Shown: positions 42,530-51,472 of the stretch, one piece after another
Layout: every line of letters begins with the position of its first letter
Numbering within the stretch: the stretch's first letter is position 1
DNA from: Streptomyces luteolifulvus
GTDB lineage: Bacteria > Actinomycetota > Actinomycetes > Streptomycetales > Streptomycetaceae
Direction of reading: 5' to 3'
Assembly (NCBI RefSeq): GCF_008806595.1
Contig: NZ_VZRB01000042.1
Span: forward strand, 1 to 64,000
DNA length: 64,000 bases
Position numbers and translations under genes: made by a program
The notes under the pieces: generated by a model
What the model saw: the letters and a program-made list of their open reading frames with translations, nothing else
Database searches by the model: none
Told to the model about the DNA's origin: nothing

Positions 42530-42979
42530 GACGGAACATCCCTTCACATGGATATCTCATAAGGGGGAGCGGCCCCCTCTGGGGACAGACGACGGCCGCG
42601 GCCGCAGGCGCCGGGCGCCACTTCCACAAGCCCTTCGCGGCCCCCGCGGTGCGATGGATCAAAGCACGCCGTGAGCGCGCCCTTCCAATCAACCAGCCCT
42701 CTCACCAGGGAACTTGAACCCCAGGAGTACCGATCCGTGCAGGCATGCGCACGCCTCGGCGTCGAGTTCTTCACATGCGGCACCGCATCGGCCCGTACCA
42801 CCCCTTGCCGTGGCGACGGCGAATCCGGCACTCCGCACCAATGGAGTGACGGGCACCCGAGGCATGTGCAGATCCGTCGTCGCCGGTGACTTGGTTGAGC
42901 ATTGAATGTGCAGATTCACTGAAGCCGGGATTCCGCTCCGTATTCGCCACGGACCGCAGCCGCCCGGTTGCCGACCGTG
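42530..42979. other. Leader and intergenic region before the peptide gene
   Basis: No gene supported in 450 bases. AGGGGG (42561-42566) and CCCCCT (42572-42577) form a hairpin 32-48 bases before the peptide start. Further up are a direct repeat ATGTGCAGAT(C/T)C at 42864-42875 and 42906-42917, 42 bp apart, and a dyad TGAATGTGCAGATTCA at 42903-42918. These may be operator sequences for the export operon. Confidence 0.45.
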
Positions 42980-43393
42980 TCAGCCGAGCAGTGCGTACAC
43001 GGTGCTCGCCCGCGCCGCGACATGACCTGACACCTCGTCGGTCATCGTGATGTCCGCGAACGCCATGCGCCGCCCGAGTTTGGTGATCACCGACTGGATC
43101 AGGACATCCGAATGGGTCACCGCGCGCTGGAAGGTCGTGGACTGCTGCACGGTCGTCATCGGCCCGTAGCCGCCCCGGGCGGCCGACACGGCGATCACGG
43201 TGGCGGTGTCGGCGGCGGCCATCAGAGCCTGCCCCGACAGTGCGCCGCCCTCCCGGGCCAGCGCCGCTGACCAGGGAAGTCGCAGCGTCGCGCGGTCGTC
43301 CTCCAGGGCCTCGACCGTCAGGCCCAGGGCGAGCACCCAGGGGGCGAAGTTGTCGGAGAGGATCTTGTCGGCTTCGGCGGTGGTCATCGTCAT
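42980..43393 (-). CDS. PaaI-family hotdog thioesterase
   Basis: A 137-residue hotdog-fold protein. The GGALSGQALMAAADTATVIAV block is the helix of the hotdog with its active-site segment; the C-terminal ARASTVYALL strand completes the fold. It likely hydrolyses acyl-CoA or acyl-carrier-protein thioesters. ATG 43393 has GGGAAG upstream; an in-frame extension to 43513 is not family-like. Confidence 0.82.
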   Translation of the reverse strand: MTMTTAEADKILSDNFAPWVLALGLTVEALEDDRATLRLPWSAALAREGGALSGQALMAAADTATVIAVSAARGGYGPMTTVQQSTTFQRAVTHSDVLIQSVITKLGRRMAFADITMTDEVSGHVAARASTVYALLG

Positions 43394-43578
43394 ATGGGGG
43401 ATTCTTCCCGGCGCCGGCCCGCCGGACCCGGCAATGGCCGATTCGGTGTTTCGCCAAGCGAGTTGGCCATCGGAATTGAACGCCCCACGTGACTCCTGCG
43501 TACCCATGGCCATCCAGGCGCCCCGAACAGCTGCCGAACGGCGGCCCAGACTCCGGTCCCCCCAGGAGGATGAGAAGT

Positions 43579-44952
43579 TTGAGTCACAAGCGAATTCCGA
43601 AGCGCAAGGCCGCGATTGCGGCGGGCAGTGTGGCGGCGCTCGGAGCGGCCGCTCTGTTGCTCCCGAACGCCAACGCCTCCCAGGACGGCGCGTCGGACGC
43701 TGCCGCCGCCCCCAAGACCATGAAGGCGGGGGACGCCTCGGACCTCGCCGCGCAGCTCCAGCAACTGCTCGGCGACGCCTTCGCGGGCTCCTACTACGAC
43801 GCCGACAGCCAGCAGCTCGTCGTCAATGTCATACCGGGCGACAAGAACAATGTGATCGTCCAGGCGAAGAAGGCGGGCGCGAAGGTCCGCGAGGTCGAGA
43901 ACAGCCTCGCCGAACTCGCCTCGGGTGCGCAGACCCTGAAGGCGAAGGCGACCATCCCCGGCACGGCCTGGGCGGTCGACCCGAAGACGAACAAGATCCT
44001 GGTCACCGCCGACAGCACGGTCACCGGCGCCAAGTGGGACCGGCTCGAGTCGACCGTCGACACTCTCGGTTCCGGCATGGCGACCATCAAGAAGTCCGCC
44101 GGTACCTTCAAGACCTTCGTCTCGGGCGGTGACGCCATCTTCGCCGGCGGCGCGCGCTGCTCCCTCGGCTTCAATGTCACCGCGGGCGACGGCTCTCCCG
44201 CGTTCCTCACCGCCGGCCACTGCGGTGTGGCCGCCGAGCAGTGGTCGGACGCGCAGGACGGCCAGCCGATCGCCACCGTCGACCAGGCCACCTTCCCCGG
44301 CGAGGGCGACTTCGCGCTCGTCAAGTACGACGACCCGGCCACCCAGGCGCCGAGCGAGGTCAACGTCGGCAACGGCCAGACCGTCCAGATCGCCCAGGCC
44401 GCGGAGGCCACGGTCGGCGCGCAGGTCTTCCGGATGGGCAGCACCACCGGCCTGAACGACGGTCAGGTCCTCGGGCTCGACGCCACGGTGAACTACCCGG
44501 AGGGCACCGTCACCGGTCTCATCCAGACCGACGTGTGCGCCGAGCCCGGCGACAGCGGCGGCTCGCTGTTCACCCAGGACGGCAGCGCCATCGGTCTGAC
44601 CTCGGGCGGCAGCGGCGACTGCACGTCCGGCGGCGAGACCTTCTTCCAGCCGGTCACCACCGCCCTGGAGGCGGTCGGCGCCACACTCGGCGATGGCGGC
44701 GCGGGCGACCAGGCCGGCGGTGGCGCTGGCGACCAGGCCGGTGGCGGTGCAGGCGACCAGGCGGGCGGCGAGCAGGGCGGCGGCCAGGGAGTCGGCGGCG
44801 AGCAGGCGGGCGGCGAGCAGGCCGGCGGTCAGGAAGTAGGCGGCGGCCAGGAAGCAGGCGGCGGCCAGGAAGTCGGCGGCGACGCAGTCGGCGGTGAACA
44901 GGCCGGCGAGGAAGCCGGAGCGGGCGACGGCGGGCAGGCGCAGACGCACTGA
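43579..44952 (+). CDS. Secreted S1 (alpha-lytic-type) protease with Gly-rich tail
   Basis: A 457-residue preproprotein. Signal peptide 1-33, pro-domain about 50-180, chymotrypsin-fold protease about 185-370 with His214 (TAGHCG), Asp244 (GEGDFALVKY) and Ser326 (EPGDSGGS). From 373 on the sequence is a low-complexity Gly/Gln/Ala/Glu tail with GGAGDQA repeats, not part of the catalytic fold. TTG 43579 is chosen because AGGAGG (43564-43569) is nine bases away; the in-frame ATG 43570 touches that site. Extracellular. Confidence 0.87.
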   Translation: MSHKRIPKRKAAIAAGSVAALGAAALLLPNANASQDGASDAAAAPKTMKAGDASDLAAQLQQLLGDAFAGSYYDADSQQLVVNVIPGDKNNVIVQAKKAGAKVREVENSLAELASGAQTLKAKATIPGTAWAVDPKTNKILVTADSTVTGAKWDRLESTVDTLGSGMATIKKSAGTFKTFVSGGDAIFAGGARCSLGFNVTAGDGSPAFLTAGHCGVAAEQWSDAQDGQPIATVDQATFPGEGDFALVKYDDPATQAPSEVNVGNGQTVQIAQAAEATVGAQVFRMGSTTGLNDGQVLGLDATVNYPEGTVTGLIQTDVCAEPGDSGGSLFTQDGSAIGLTSGGSGDCTSGGETFFQPVTTALEAVGATLGDGGAGDQAGGGAGDQAGGGAGDQAGGEQGGGQGVGGEQAGGEQAGGQEVGGGQEAGGGQEVGGDAVGGEQAGEEAGAGDGGQAQTH

Positions 44953-44967
44953 CCCGACGGTACGACT

Positions 44968-45026
44968 GGTTCGGCCTTGGTCCGAACCCCGGTCAGGTCC
45001 GGCCCTCCGGCGGGAGGTCCGGACCT
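44968..45026. terminator. Two hairpins between convergent genes
   Basis: GGTTCGG (44968-44974) pairs with CCGAACC (44982-44988). A second, stronger stem pairs 44995-45008 (AGGTCCGGCCCTCC) with 45012-45026, broken by one bulged T. Both lie between the protease stop (44952) and the leftward SpoIIE gene stop (45053). Confidence 0.75.
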
Positions 45027-45052
45027 CGGCGTGTCGGGGGCGGTGGCCGGCG

Positions 45053-47254
45053 TCAGTCGTCCGGCTGAGCCCGCAGCAGCAGAAGTGCCACGTCGTCGAG
45101 GCGCTCCCGCGTGGCCACGCTGTGCCGGACGAGATGGTCGGCCAGCTCGTCCAGCGGCAGCTGCCCGGCCTCGCTGAGCAACTCCCCGAGGTCGGCGAGG
45201 GCGTCCTCGATGTCGGTCCCCGGCGCCTCGATCAGCCCGTCGGTGTAGAGGGCGAGCACAGAGCCGGGGGCGAGGTCGACGTCCGTCGTCGGATACGGCG
45301 CCGAACCGTCGATGCCGAGCAGCGGCCCGCCGGCCAGGTCGAGCACCCGGACCTTGCCGTCCGGGCGTCTCAGCAACGGCGGCGGATGACCCGCCCGGGC
45401 CATCACGGCCTTCCCGCGCGCCGGATCGAGCCGCAGATACAGACAGCTGGCGAACCGGTCCGAACCGAGGTCGATGAGCAGCCGGTTGGTGCTGCGCATG
45501 ACGTCCCCGGGCGCCTGGCCGACGGTCGTGTACGCGCGGACGGCGGTACGGATCTGCCCCATCAGCCCCGCCGCGGTCACGTTGTGGCCCTGCACGTCCC
45601 CGATCACCGCGGCGGCCGCCACGCCGTGGGTGGGCACCAGGTCGTAGAAGTCACCGCCGATGTCCATCCCCTGTGTCGCCGGGAGATAGCGGGCGGCCGC
45701 GTCGATGCCGGACAGCCGGGGCAGCGAATGCGGCAGCAGGGCCTCCTGCAGACCGTGCGCCACCTGGTGCTTTGCGTCGTAGAGCAGTGCCCGCTCCAGC
45801 GCCTGGGCGATCAGCCCGCCGAGGCTGGTCAGCACCGCCCGTTCGTCCGCGGGGAAGGCATGCGGCTCGGCGTAGGCGAGCACACAGGTGCCCACCGGAC
45901 GGCCCGAGGCGATCAGCGGGAGATAGGCCCAGGCGGCGAAGCCGTCCGGGGTCGTCTGCTGGAGCGGATACAGACGCTCCAACTGCTGCCGGGATTCGAA
46001 GAACGCGGGCACCCCGGTCGTCAGGACCTGTGCGCCCGGGGTCTGTTCGGCCAGCGGCTGTCCGTCGAACTGCTCCACGGTGTGCGCGTCCGGATAGCCG
46101 CGGTGCCCCAGCACATGCAGCCGGCCCGCCCGTGACCCGAGGACGACGAGCGCCTGGCTGCCGACGGCCGGGACGATCTCGTCCGCGACCAGCTGCACCA
46201 CGTCCTGCACGGTCACCGCCTCGGTGAGCGCGCCGGCCAGCCCCAGCACCTGGGTGATGGTGACCAGCCGGGGACGGAAGTCGCCAGGCTGTGGCTCCGC
46301 CCGGTTCATCTCCGCCACGGCCCGGGCCCTGCTGATGCGCACACTGAGCCCGGTGGTGCTCGGATACAGACGGAACGACAGCCACTCGCCGGGCGGGCGC
46401 AGCGCCACGAACGACGTGGTGTGCTGGCTGATCAGCGCGGCCCGGTAGCGGTCCTCGTAGGCGGGGTCGTTGAGCCAGGGGACCGACGCCCACAACTGGG
46501 TGCCGAGCAGCTTGCTGACCGGGACGCCGATCAGCTCGGCCGCCGCCGCGTTGGCGAAGCTGATCCGGCCGTGCAGATCGAGCGAGCACAGCCCGTACGG
46601 CAGCCGCGCCACCATCCGAGCCGCCTCCACCGTGCCGAGCGTGCCGGCCGCGCCGCCCAGCGGCGACCCGCCGACGAGATCGGGCTCGGGCGGCAGCGGA
46701 CGGCTCTCCTCCAGCGTCCGCTCCAGCCGCTTCGCGAGCCGGCCGCAGGCCGCGGTGAGATGGTCGCGCTCACGGTCCGACAGCTCCGGGGGATGGGAAC
46801 CCGGCCAGGTCACGAAGATCGCGCCGTACGCCGTGGTCTCGGTCGCGACCGGCAGCGCGGCCAGCGCGAAGGGATACGGCAGCACGACCGCGATCCGCGG
46901 ATAGCGGGCCGCCATGTCCTCCTCGCCGCCGACCCAGATCAGCCGCCGCTCGCGCACCGCCTCGGCCACCGGGATCGGCGCGCTCAGCCCCACCCGCTCC
47001 CAGGGCGCCGCGAAAGCACGGGGCAGACCGGCCATCACGGCCATCTCCAGCACGGGCTCGCCGGCCGCCAGCAGGTACACCGCCCCCGAGTGCGCGTGGA
47101 CCTCGTCCATCATCGAGGCCAGCGCCAGGGACAGCAGCGGCCGGCCGACCCGCGTCCGGGCGGCTGCCGGGGCCTGGGCGGACGTCTGTCCGCCGGACGT
47201 ATGCCCGTCGGACACGCCGACCACCTCCTCGTACGGCCGCGCGACGGGTTCCAA
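45053..47254 (-). CDS. GAF-PAS-GAF-SpoIIE phosphatase without kinase domain
   Basis: A 733-residue protein: GAF about 38-170, PAS about 210-320 (YGLCSLDLHGRISFANAAAA), GAF about 335-485, PP2C/SpoIIE about 510-730 (IGGDFYDLV, IGDVQGHN, YTDGLIE). Unlike its divergent neighbour it stops after the phosphatase domain. TTG 47254 is the start, supported by GAGGGAG eight bases upstream. Likely dephosphorylates a STAS anti-anti-sigma factor. Confidence 0.85.
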   Translation of the reverse strand: MEPVARPYEEVVGVSDGHTSGGQTSAQAPAAARTRVGRPLLSLALASMMDEVHAHSGAVYLLAAGEPVLEMAVMAGLPRAFAAPWERVGLSAPIPVAEAVRERRLIWVGGEEDMAARYPRIAVVLPYPFALAALPVATETTAYGAIFVTWPGSHPPELSDRERDHLTAACGRLAKRLERTLEESRPLPPEPDLVGGSPLGGAAGTLGTVEAARMVARLPYGLCSLDLHGRISFANAAAAELIGVPVSKLLGTQLWASVPWLNDPAYEDRYRAALISQHTTSFVALRPPGEWLSFRLYPSTTGLSVRISRARAVAEMNRAEPQPGDFRPRLVTITQVLGLAGALTEAVTVQDVVQLVADEIVPAVGSQALVVLGSRAGRLHVLGHRGYPDAHTVEQFDGQPLAEQTPGAQVLTTGVPAFFESRQQLERLYPLQQTTPDGFAAWAYLPLIASGRPVGTCVLAYAEPHAFPADERAVLTSLGGLIAQALERALLYDAKHQVAHGLQEALLPHSLPRLSGIDAAARYLPATQGMDIGGDFYDLVPTHGVAAAAVIGDVQGHNVTAAGLMGQIRTAVRAYTTVGQAPGDVMRSTNRLLIDLGSDRFASCLYLRLDPARGKAVMARAGHPPPLLRRPDGKVRVLDLAGGPLLGIDGSAPYPTTDVDLAPGSVLALYTDGLIEAPGTDIEDALADLGELLSEAGQLPLDELADHLVRHSVATRERLDDVALLLLRAQPDD

Positions 47255-47506
47255 GCATCAAATCTCCCTCTTGGCGGCTCCTCGCGCACGGCGAGAGCGG
47301 CGGAGCGTACGGAACCGGCTCGGGAGGGGTACCGGAGGGGGGCCACCATGAGGTGCTCCGGGTACCCGCGCGCCCCCCGGCTCATGCCTCCGACAGCCGA
47401 GGCGCGCGGCGGCGTGAAGGCATGTTCGGCGCGTTTCGGTCCCGGGCCCCGCCCGCACCCCGCGGAACGGTCACAGGGGCTGCGCGGGTGCCCCATAAGC
47501 GCTGTA

Positions 47507-49963
47507 ATGGCGGACGTGGTCAGTGAGGGCGCAGCGGGTCGCGGAACGAGGACGCTGCGTGCCGAAGTCGCCCTCGCGGCGCTCAGGGACGGTCCGGACA
47601 CGCCCGATCGGCTGCGCCGGGTGCTGGAACAGGCGCTCGTCTTCGCCGGGGCGACGCTCGCCGCCGTGTACACGCCGGGCGGGGAAGCGGACGTGCTGTG
47701 CCTCGTCGAGTCGGCCGGGGTGCCGAGGACGGTGTACGGGCTGCGCGACAGCTATCCGAGCGCCGGCCGCTCCCCGCTGGCCGACGCGCAGCGCGCCGGG
47801 CGGCCGATGTGGCTCGGCCCCGAGGACCTCGCGGCCTGCGCGGAGTCCCGGCGCACGCCCTCCCGGGACTTCTTCCTGGCCCTGCTGCCCGCCCAGGGGG
47901 ACGGCGGCCGGGCCTGTCTGGTCGCCGTGAGCGAGGGCGCCCACGGCTTCGACGACGACGAGCGCAAGTGCCTGGAACTGATTGCCGACGCGGTCGTCGC
48001 CCCCGCCCCGGCCCCGCGGGCGGAGGGCGAGGAGCCTGCCTCCGACGCCTTCAGCCTCGCCATGGACACCGGCCGCGTCGAGGTCGGGGACGACATCCTG
48101 GAGCTGTTCGGCCTCACCCGGGCCGGGTTCGACGGCAAGGTCGAGACCCTGCTGGGCCTGACCGTCCCCGAGGACCTGCCGGCGCTGATGTCCGTGGTCG
48201 AGGCCGACCACATGTCCATCGGCGACCGTGAGCTGGAGTTCCGTGTCCTTCAGCCGTCCGGCCCACCGAAGTGGCTCCGGCTGCGCGGACGCCTGCTGCC
48301 CGGCGGCGAGGGCCACCCGGCGCGGCTCGTGGGCAGCGTCGCCGACGCCTCCACGCTGCGCTCCGACGTCACCGACGTGGCCCGTGTCCAGCGCCTGGCC
48401 GCCGCCCTGGCCACCGCGGGCACCGTCCGGGACGTCAGCCAGGCCGTCGTCTCGGCCCTGCGGCAGCCGCTGCAGGCCGACCGGATCGCGCTCGCCGAGC
48501 TGGAGAACGAGCGGCTCGTGGTCACCGTCCTCGACCCGCCCGAGCCGGAGGCCTGGCCCGAGCTGTGGCGCCTGGAGTGGCGCAGCGAGTGGCCCGACGC
48601 GCCGGTGCGCGCGATGCCCACCCTGGCCGCCGCCCTGCGGGAGGGGCGCGCGGCGATCTGGCCCGCCGGTACGCCCCTGGAACCGGCCCTCGCCGAGGTG
48701 GGCCCCGGCGGCCTCGCCGTGCTGCCGCTGCCCGCCGCGGGCCGCATGGCGGGCGCCTGTCTGATCGGCTGGGACGCCCCGCACGACTTCCACCCCGACG
48801 AACGCGCCCTGCTGACCGCCTCCGCAGGCCTCGCCGGGCAGGCCCTGATGCGCGCCCACGCGTTCGACGCGGAGCACGAGCTCGTCGGAATGCTCCAGCG
48901 CCAGCTGCTGCCCCGCCGACTGCCGAAGCTGCCCGGCGCGGTCGCCGTCGCCCGCTATCTGCCGAGCTCGGCCGGGCTGGAGCTGGGCGGCGACTGGTAC
49001 GACGTGATCCCGCTGCCAGACAACCACGTCGCCCTGGTCATCGGTGATGTGCAGGGCCACAGCGCCGGCGCCGCCACCCTCATGGGCCAGATGCGCACGG
49101 CACTGCGTGCCTACGCCGTCGAGGGACACCCGCCGGACGTGGTGGTCTCGCACGCCAACCGTCTCCTGCTGGACATGGAGAGCGACCTCTTCGCCACCTG
49201 CTGCTACGTCGACATCGATCTGGAGGAGGGCTCCGCCTGGTACGTACGGGCCGGGCACCTGCCGCCGGTGCTGCGTCACCCGGACGGCGTCACGGACATC
49301 CCCGAGACCGACGGCGGTCCGCCGCTCGGCGTGTCGATGCAGGCCGACTTCCCGATGAGCTCCCTCCGGTTCCAGCCCGGCACGGTCCTCGCGCTGACCA
49401 CGGACGGCCTGGTCGAGTCCGCCGACGCCGACATCGACGAGGGCATGGACCGCTTCGCCGACGAACTGGCCGGCTCCGACCCCGCCCACCTCGGGCTCGT
49501 CGCCGACGCCCTGCTCGGCAACGCCCGCCGCAGCGACGACGTCGCCCTGCTGCTCATGCGCTACGACGGCATGGCCGCACGTCCGCTGCGCGAGAGCTGG
49601 ACGGTGTGGCGGGTCCCCGAGGCGGTCCGGCACGCCCGCCGCTTCACCCGGCGCACCCTGCGCACCTGGGGCGTGCCGGCCGACGATATGGACGCCGTCC
49701 TGCTCGTCGTCTCCGAACTCGTCACCAACGCCCTCGTGCACACCGACGGCCGTGTCCGCCTCGACCTCACCCTCATCAACAACCGGATGCGCGTCTCCGT
49801 CGCCGACTCCTCGCCCCGCACCCCCGTCAAGCCGACCAACCTGGGATGGGAGGCCACCGGCGGCCGCGGCATCCTCCTCGTCGAGGCCATGTCGGTGGCG
49901 TGGGGCACGCTGCCCGTCAGCGGCGGCAAGCAGGTGTGGTGCGAGATCGCGCTGGATGCATGA
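47507..49963 (+). CDS. GAF-PAS-GAF-SpoIIE phosphatase-HATPase regulator
   Basis: An 818-residue protein with GAF (about 20-160), PAS (about 175-285), GAF (about 300-450), SpoIIE phosphatase (about 475-680; LGGDWYDVI, IGDVQGHS, TTDGLVE) and a C-terminal HATPase anti-sigma domain (SELVTNALVHT, GRGILLVEAMS). ATG 47507 is used. It is divergent from the phosphatase at 45053-47254, to which it is clearly related, so the two probably arose by duplication and may act on the same pathway. Confidence 0.86.
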   Translation: MADVVSEGAAGRGTRTLRAEVALAALRDGPDTPDRLRRVLEQALVFAGATLAAVYTPGGEADVLCLVESAGVPRTVYGLRDSYPSAGRSPLADAQRAGRPMWLGPEDLAACAESRRTPSRDFFLALLPAQGDGGRACLVAVSEGAHGFDDDERKCLELIADAVVAPAPAPRAEGEEPASDAFSLAMDTGRVEVGDDILELFGLTRAGFDGKVETLLGLTVPEDLPALMSVVEADHMSIGDRELEFRVLQPSGPPKWLRLRGRLLPGGEGHPARLVGSVADASTLRSDVTDVARVQRLAAALATAGTVRDVSQAVVSALRQPLQADRIALAELENERLVVTVLDPPEPEAWPELWRLEWRSEWPDAPVRAMPTLAAALREGRAAIWPAGTPLEPALAEVGPGGLAVLPLPAAGRMAGACLIGWDAPHDFHPDERALLTASAGLAGQALMRAHAFDAEHELVGMLQRQLLPRRLPKLPGAVAVARYLPSSAGLELGGDWYDVIPLPDNHVALVIGDVQGHSAGAATLMGQMRTALRAYAVEGHPPDVVVSHANRLLLDMESDLFATCCYVDIDLEEGSAWYVRAGHLPPVLRHPDGVTDIPETDGGPPLGVSMQADFPMSSLRFQPGTVLALTTDGLVESADADIDEGMDRFADELAGSDPAHLGLVADALLGNARRSDDVALLLMRYDGMAARPLRESWTVWRVPEAVRHARRFTRRTLRTWGVPADDMDAVLLVVSELVTNALVHTDGRVRLDLTLINNRMRVSVADSSPRTPVKPTNLGWEATGGRGILLVEAMSVAWGTLPVSGGKQVWCEIALDA

Positions 49964-50404
49964 GGGACGGTGGGTCACGAACTGCGGTCCTGTTACAGGT
50001 GAGTTCGGCGGTGAAGCGCGCTCTCCCCGTGGCGGCGCCGGGCGCGCGTTTACCCGGGACACATACGGGGACCCGGTGCACAGCACGTGAAAGAAGGAAG
50101 ATGAAGCGCCGTGACCTCGCAGAGCAGTGTGAAAACCGTCGCCCGCCTGCCCGAGACGGGCTGGTCGAGGGCCCGTCGCCTGCGGGGCGAGTGCGCCCTG
50201 CGGACCTGTCTCCCGGCCGTCGAGGACGAGCGGGTCCCTCTTACGACTGAATCGGGTCCCGAGCGGAACATCGTCCGAGGTGAGGACTGACCAGCCACGG
50301 GGCCGCCGCCCCACCGGTCGTGAGGACATCCCCCGAGGACAACGAGGACAACGCAGAACGCGTGAAACCCGCCGTTCACCAGATGACGGGCTAAGGTTGC
50401 GCAG
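49964..50404 (+). other. Intergenic region before rmlA, with possible small gene and -10 box
   Basis: A possible 59-residue ORF runs from GTG 50111 to 50290 (VTSQSSVKTVARLPETGW...), with GGAAGA nine bases upstream; a 49-residue alternative from ATG 50101 overlaps it. Both are weak. TAAGGT (50392-50397) is a good -10 element only seven bases before the rmlA ATG, which would give a leaderless transcript. Confidence 0.35.
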
Positions 50405-51472
50405 ATGAAGGCTCTCGTGCTGTCAGGTGGCGCAGGTACACGGTTGAGGCCGATCACGCACACCTCGGCCAAGCAACTCGTACCCGTGGCCAACAAGCCC
50501 GTTCTTTTCTACGGCCTGGAATCCATCGCCGCGGCCGGCATCACCGAAGTCGGTGTGATCGTGGGCGACACCGCCGCCGAGATCGAGGAGGCGGTGGGCG
50601 ACGGATCGGCGTTCGGCCTGAAGGTCACCTACATCCCCCAGGAACGGCCCCTCGGCCTCGCCCACGCCGTGCTCATCGCACGGGACTGGCTCGGCGACGA
50701 CGACTTCGTGATGTACCTGGGCGACAACTTCATCGTCGGCGGCATCTCCGGCCTCGTCGACGAGTTCCGCAGAAACCGGCCCGACGCCCAGATCCTGCTG
50801 ACCCGGGTGCAGGACCCCCGCTCCTTCGGTGTCGCCGAACTCGACGAGGGCGGGCAGGTCGTCTCCCTGGAGGAGAAACCGGAACATCCCAAGAGCGACC
50901 TCGCCCTGGTCGGCGTGTATCTGTTCACGCCCGTGATCCACGAGGCGGTGCGGGCCATCAGGCCTTCCTGGCGCGGCGAGTTGGAGATCACCCACGCCAT
51001 CCAGCAGCTGATCGACATCGGTGCCGACGTCCGCTCCACAGTCATCAAGGGCTACTGGAAGGACACCGGGAACGTCGTCGACATGCTGGAGGTGAACCGG
51101 ACCGTCCTGGAGACGCTGGAGGCACGCCTCGACGGCGAGGTCGACGAGGCCTCCGAGGCCATCGGACGGGTGGTGGTGGAGCAGGGCGCGCGCATCATGA
51201 ACTCGCGCATCGTCGGCCCCGCCGTCATCGGCGCCGGAACCGTGGTCAGCGACTCCTACGTCGGCCCCTTCACCTCCATCGCGGAGAACTGCCGGATCAC
51301 CGACAGTGAGCTGGAGTTCTCCATCGTGCTGCGGGACTCCTCGATCCTCGGGGTGGGCAGGATCGAGTCCTCACTGATCGGCAGGCACGTAGAAGTCACC
51401 CCGGCGCCGAGTGTGCCCAGTGCCCACCGCCTCGTTCTCGGAGACCACAGCAAGGTGCAGATCCATTCATGA
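50405..51472 (+). CDS. rmlA: Glucose-1-phosphate thymidylyltransferase, long form
   Basis: A 355-residue nucleotidyltransferase. N-terminal LSGGAGTRLRPITHTSAKQL is the nucleotide-binding loop; YLGDNFIVGG holds the metal Asp. From about 245 a left-handed beta-helix extension follows (VIGAGTVVSDSYVG), as in the StrD/long RmlA type. It makes dTDP-glucose from glucose-1-phosphate and dTTP. Stop overlaps rmlB start (ATGA). First gene of the rhamnose operon; apparently leaderless. Confidence 0.9.
   Translation: MKALVLSGGAGTRLRPITHTSAKQLVPVANKPVLFYGLESIAAAGITEVGVIVGDTAAEIEEAVGDGSAFGLKVTYIPQERPLGLAHAVLIARDWLGDDDFVMYLGDNFIVGGISGLVDEFRRNRPDAQILLTRVQDPRSFGVAELDEGGQVVSLEEKPEHPKSDLALVGVYLFTPVIHEAVRAIRPSWRGELEITHAIQQLIDIGADVRSTVIKGYWKDTGNVVDMLEVNRTVLETLEARLDGEVDEASEAIGRVVVEQGARIMNSRIVGPAVIGAGTVVSDSYVGPFTSIAENCRITDSELEFSIVLRDSSILGVGRIESSLIGRHVEVTPAPSVPSAHRLVLGDHSKVQIHS

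Noticed and set aside
42590..42690. Open plus-strand frame (AGRHFHKPFAAPAVRWIK) upstream of the peptide gene
   Set aside because: No start with ribosome-binding site, no homology recognised, and it opposes the operon leader.
44697..44900. Repeats in the protease tail considered as a CRISPR-like or mobile array
   Set aside because: The repeats are in frame, encode GGAGDQA/GGEQA-type residues and have no spacers.
46421..49963. A 1180-residue version of the SpoIIE-HATPase protein
   Set aside because: The first 360 codons lie antisense to the divergent phosphatase gene and are Arg/Gly/Pro-rich; ATG 47507 begins the GAF-like sequence.
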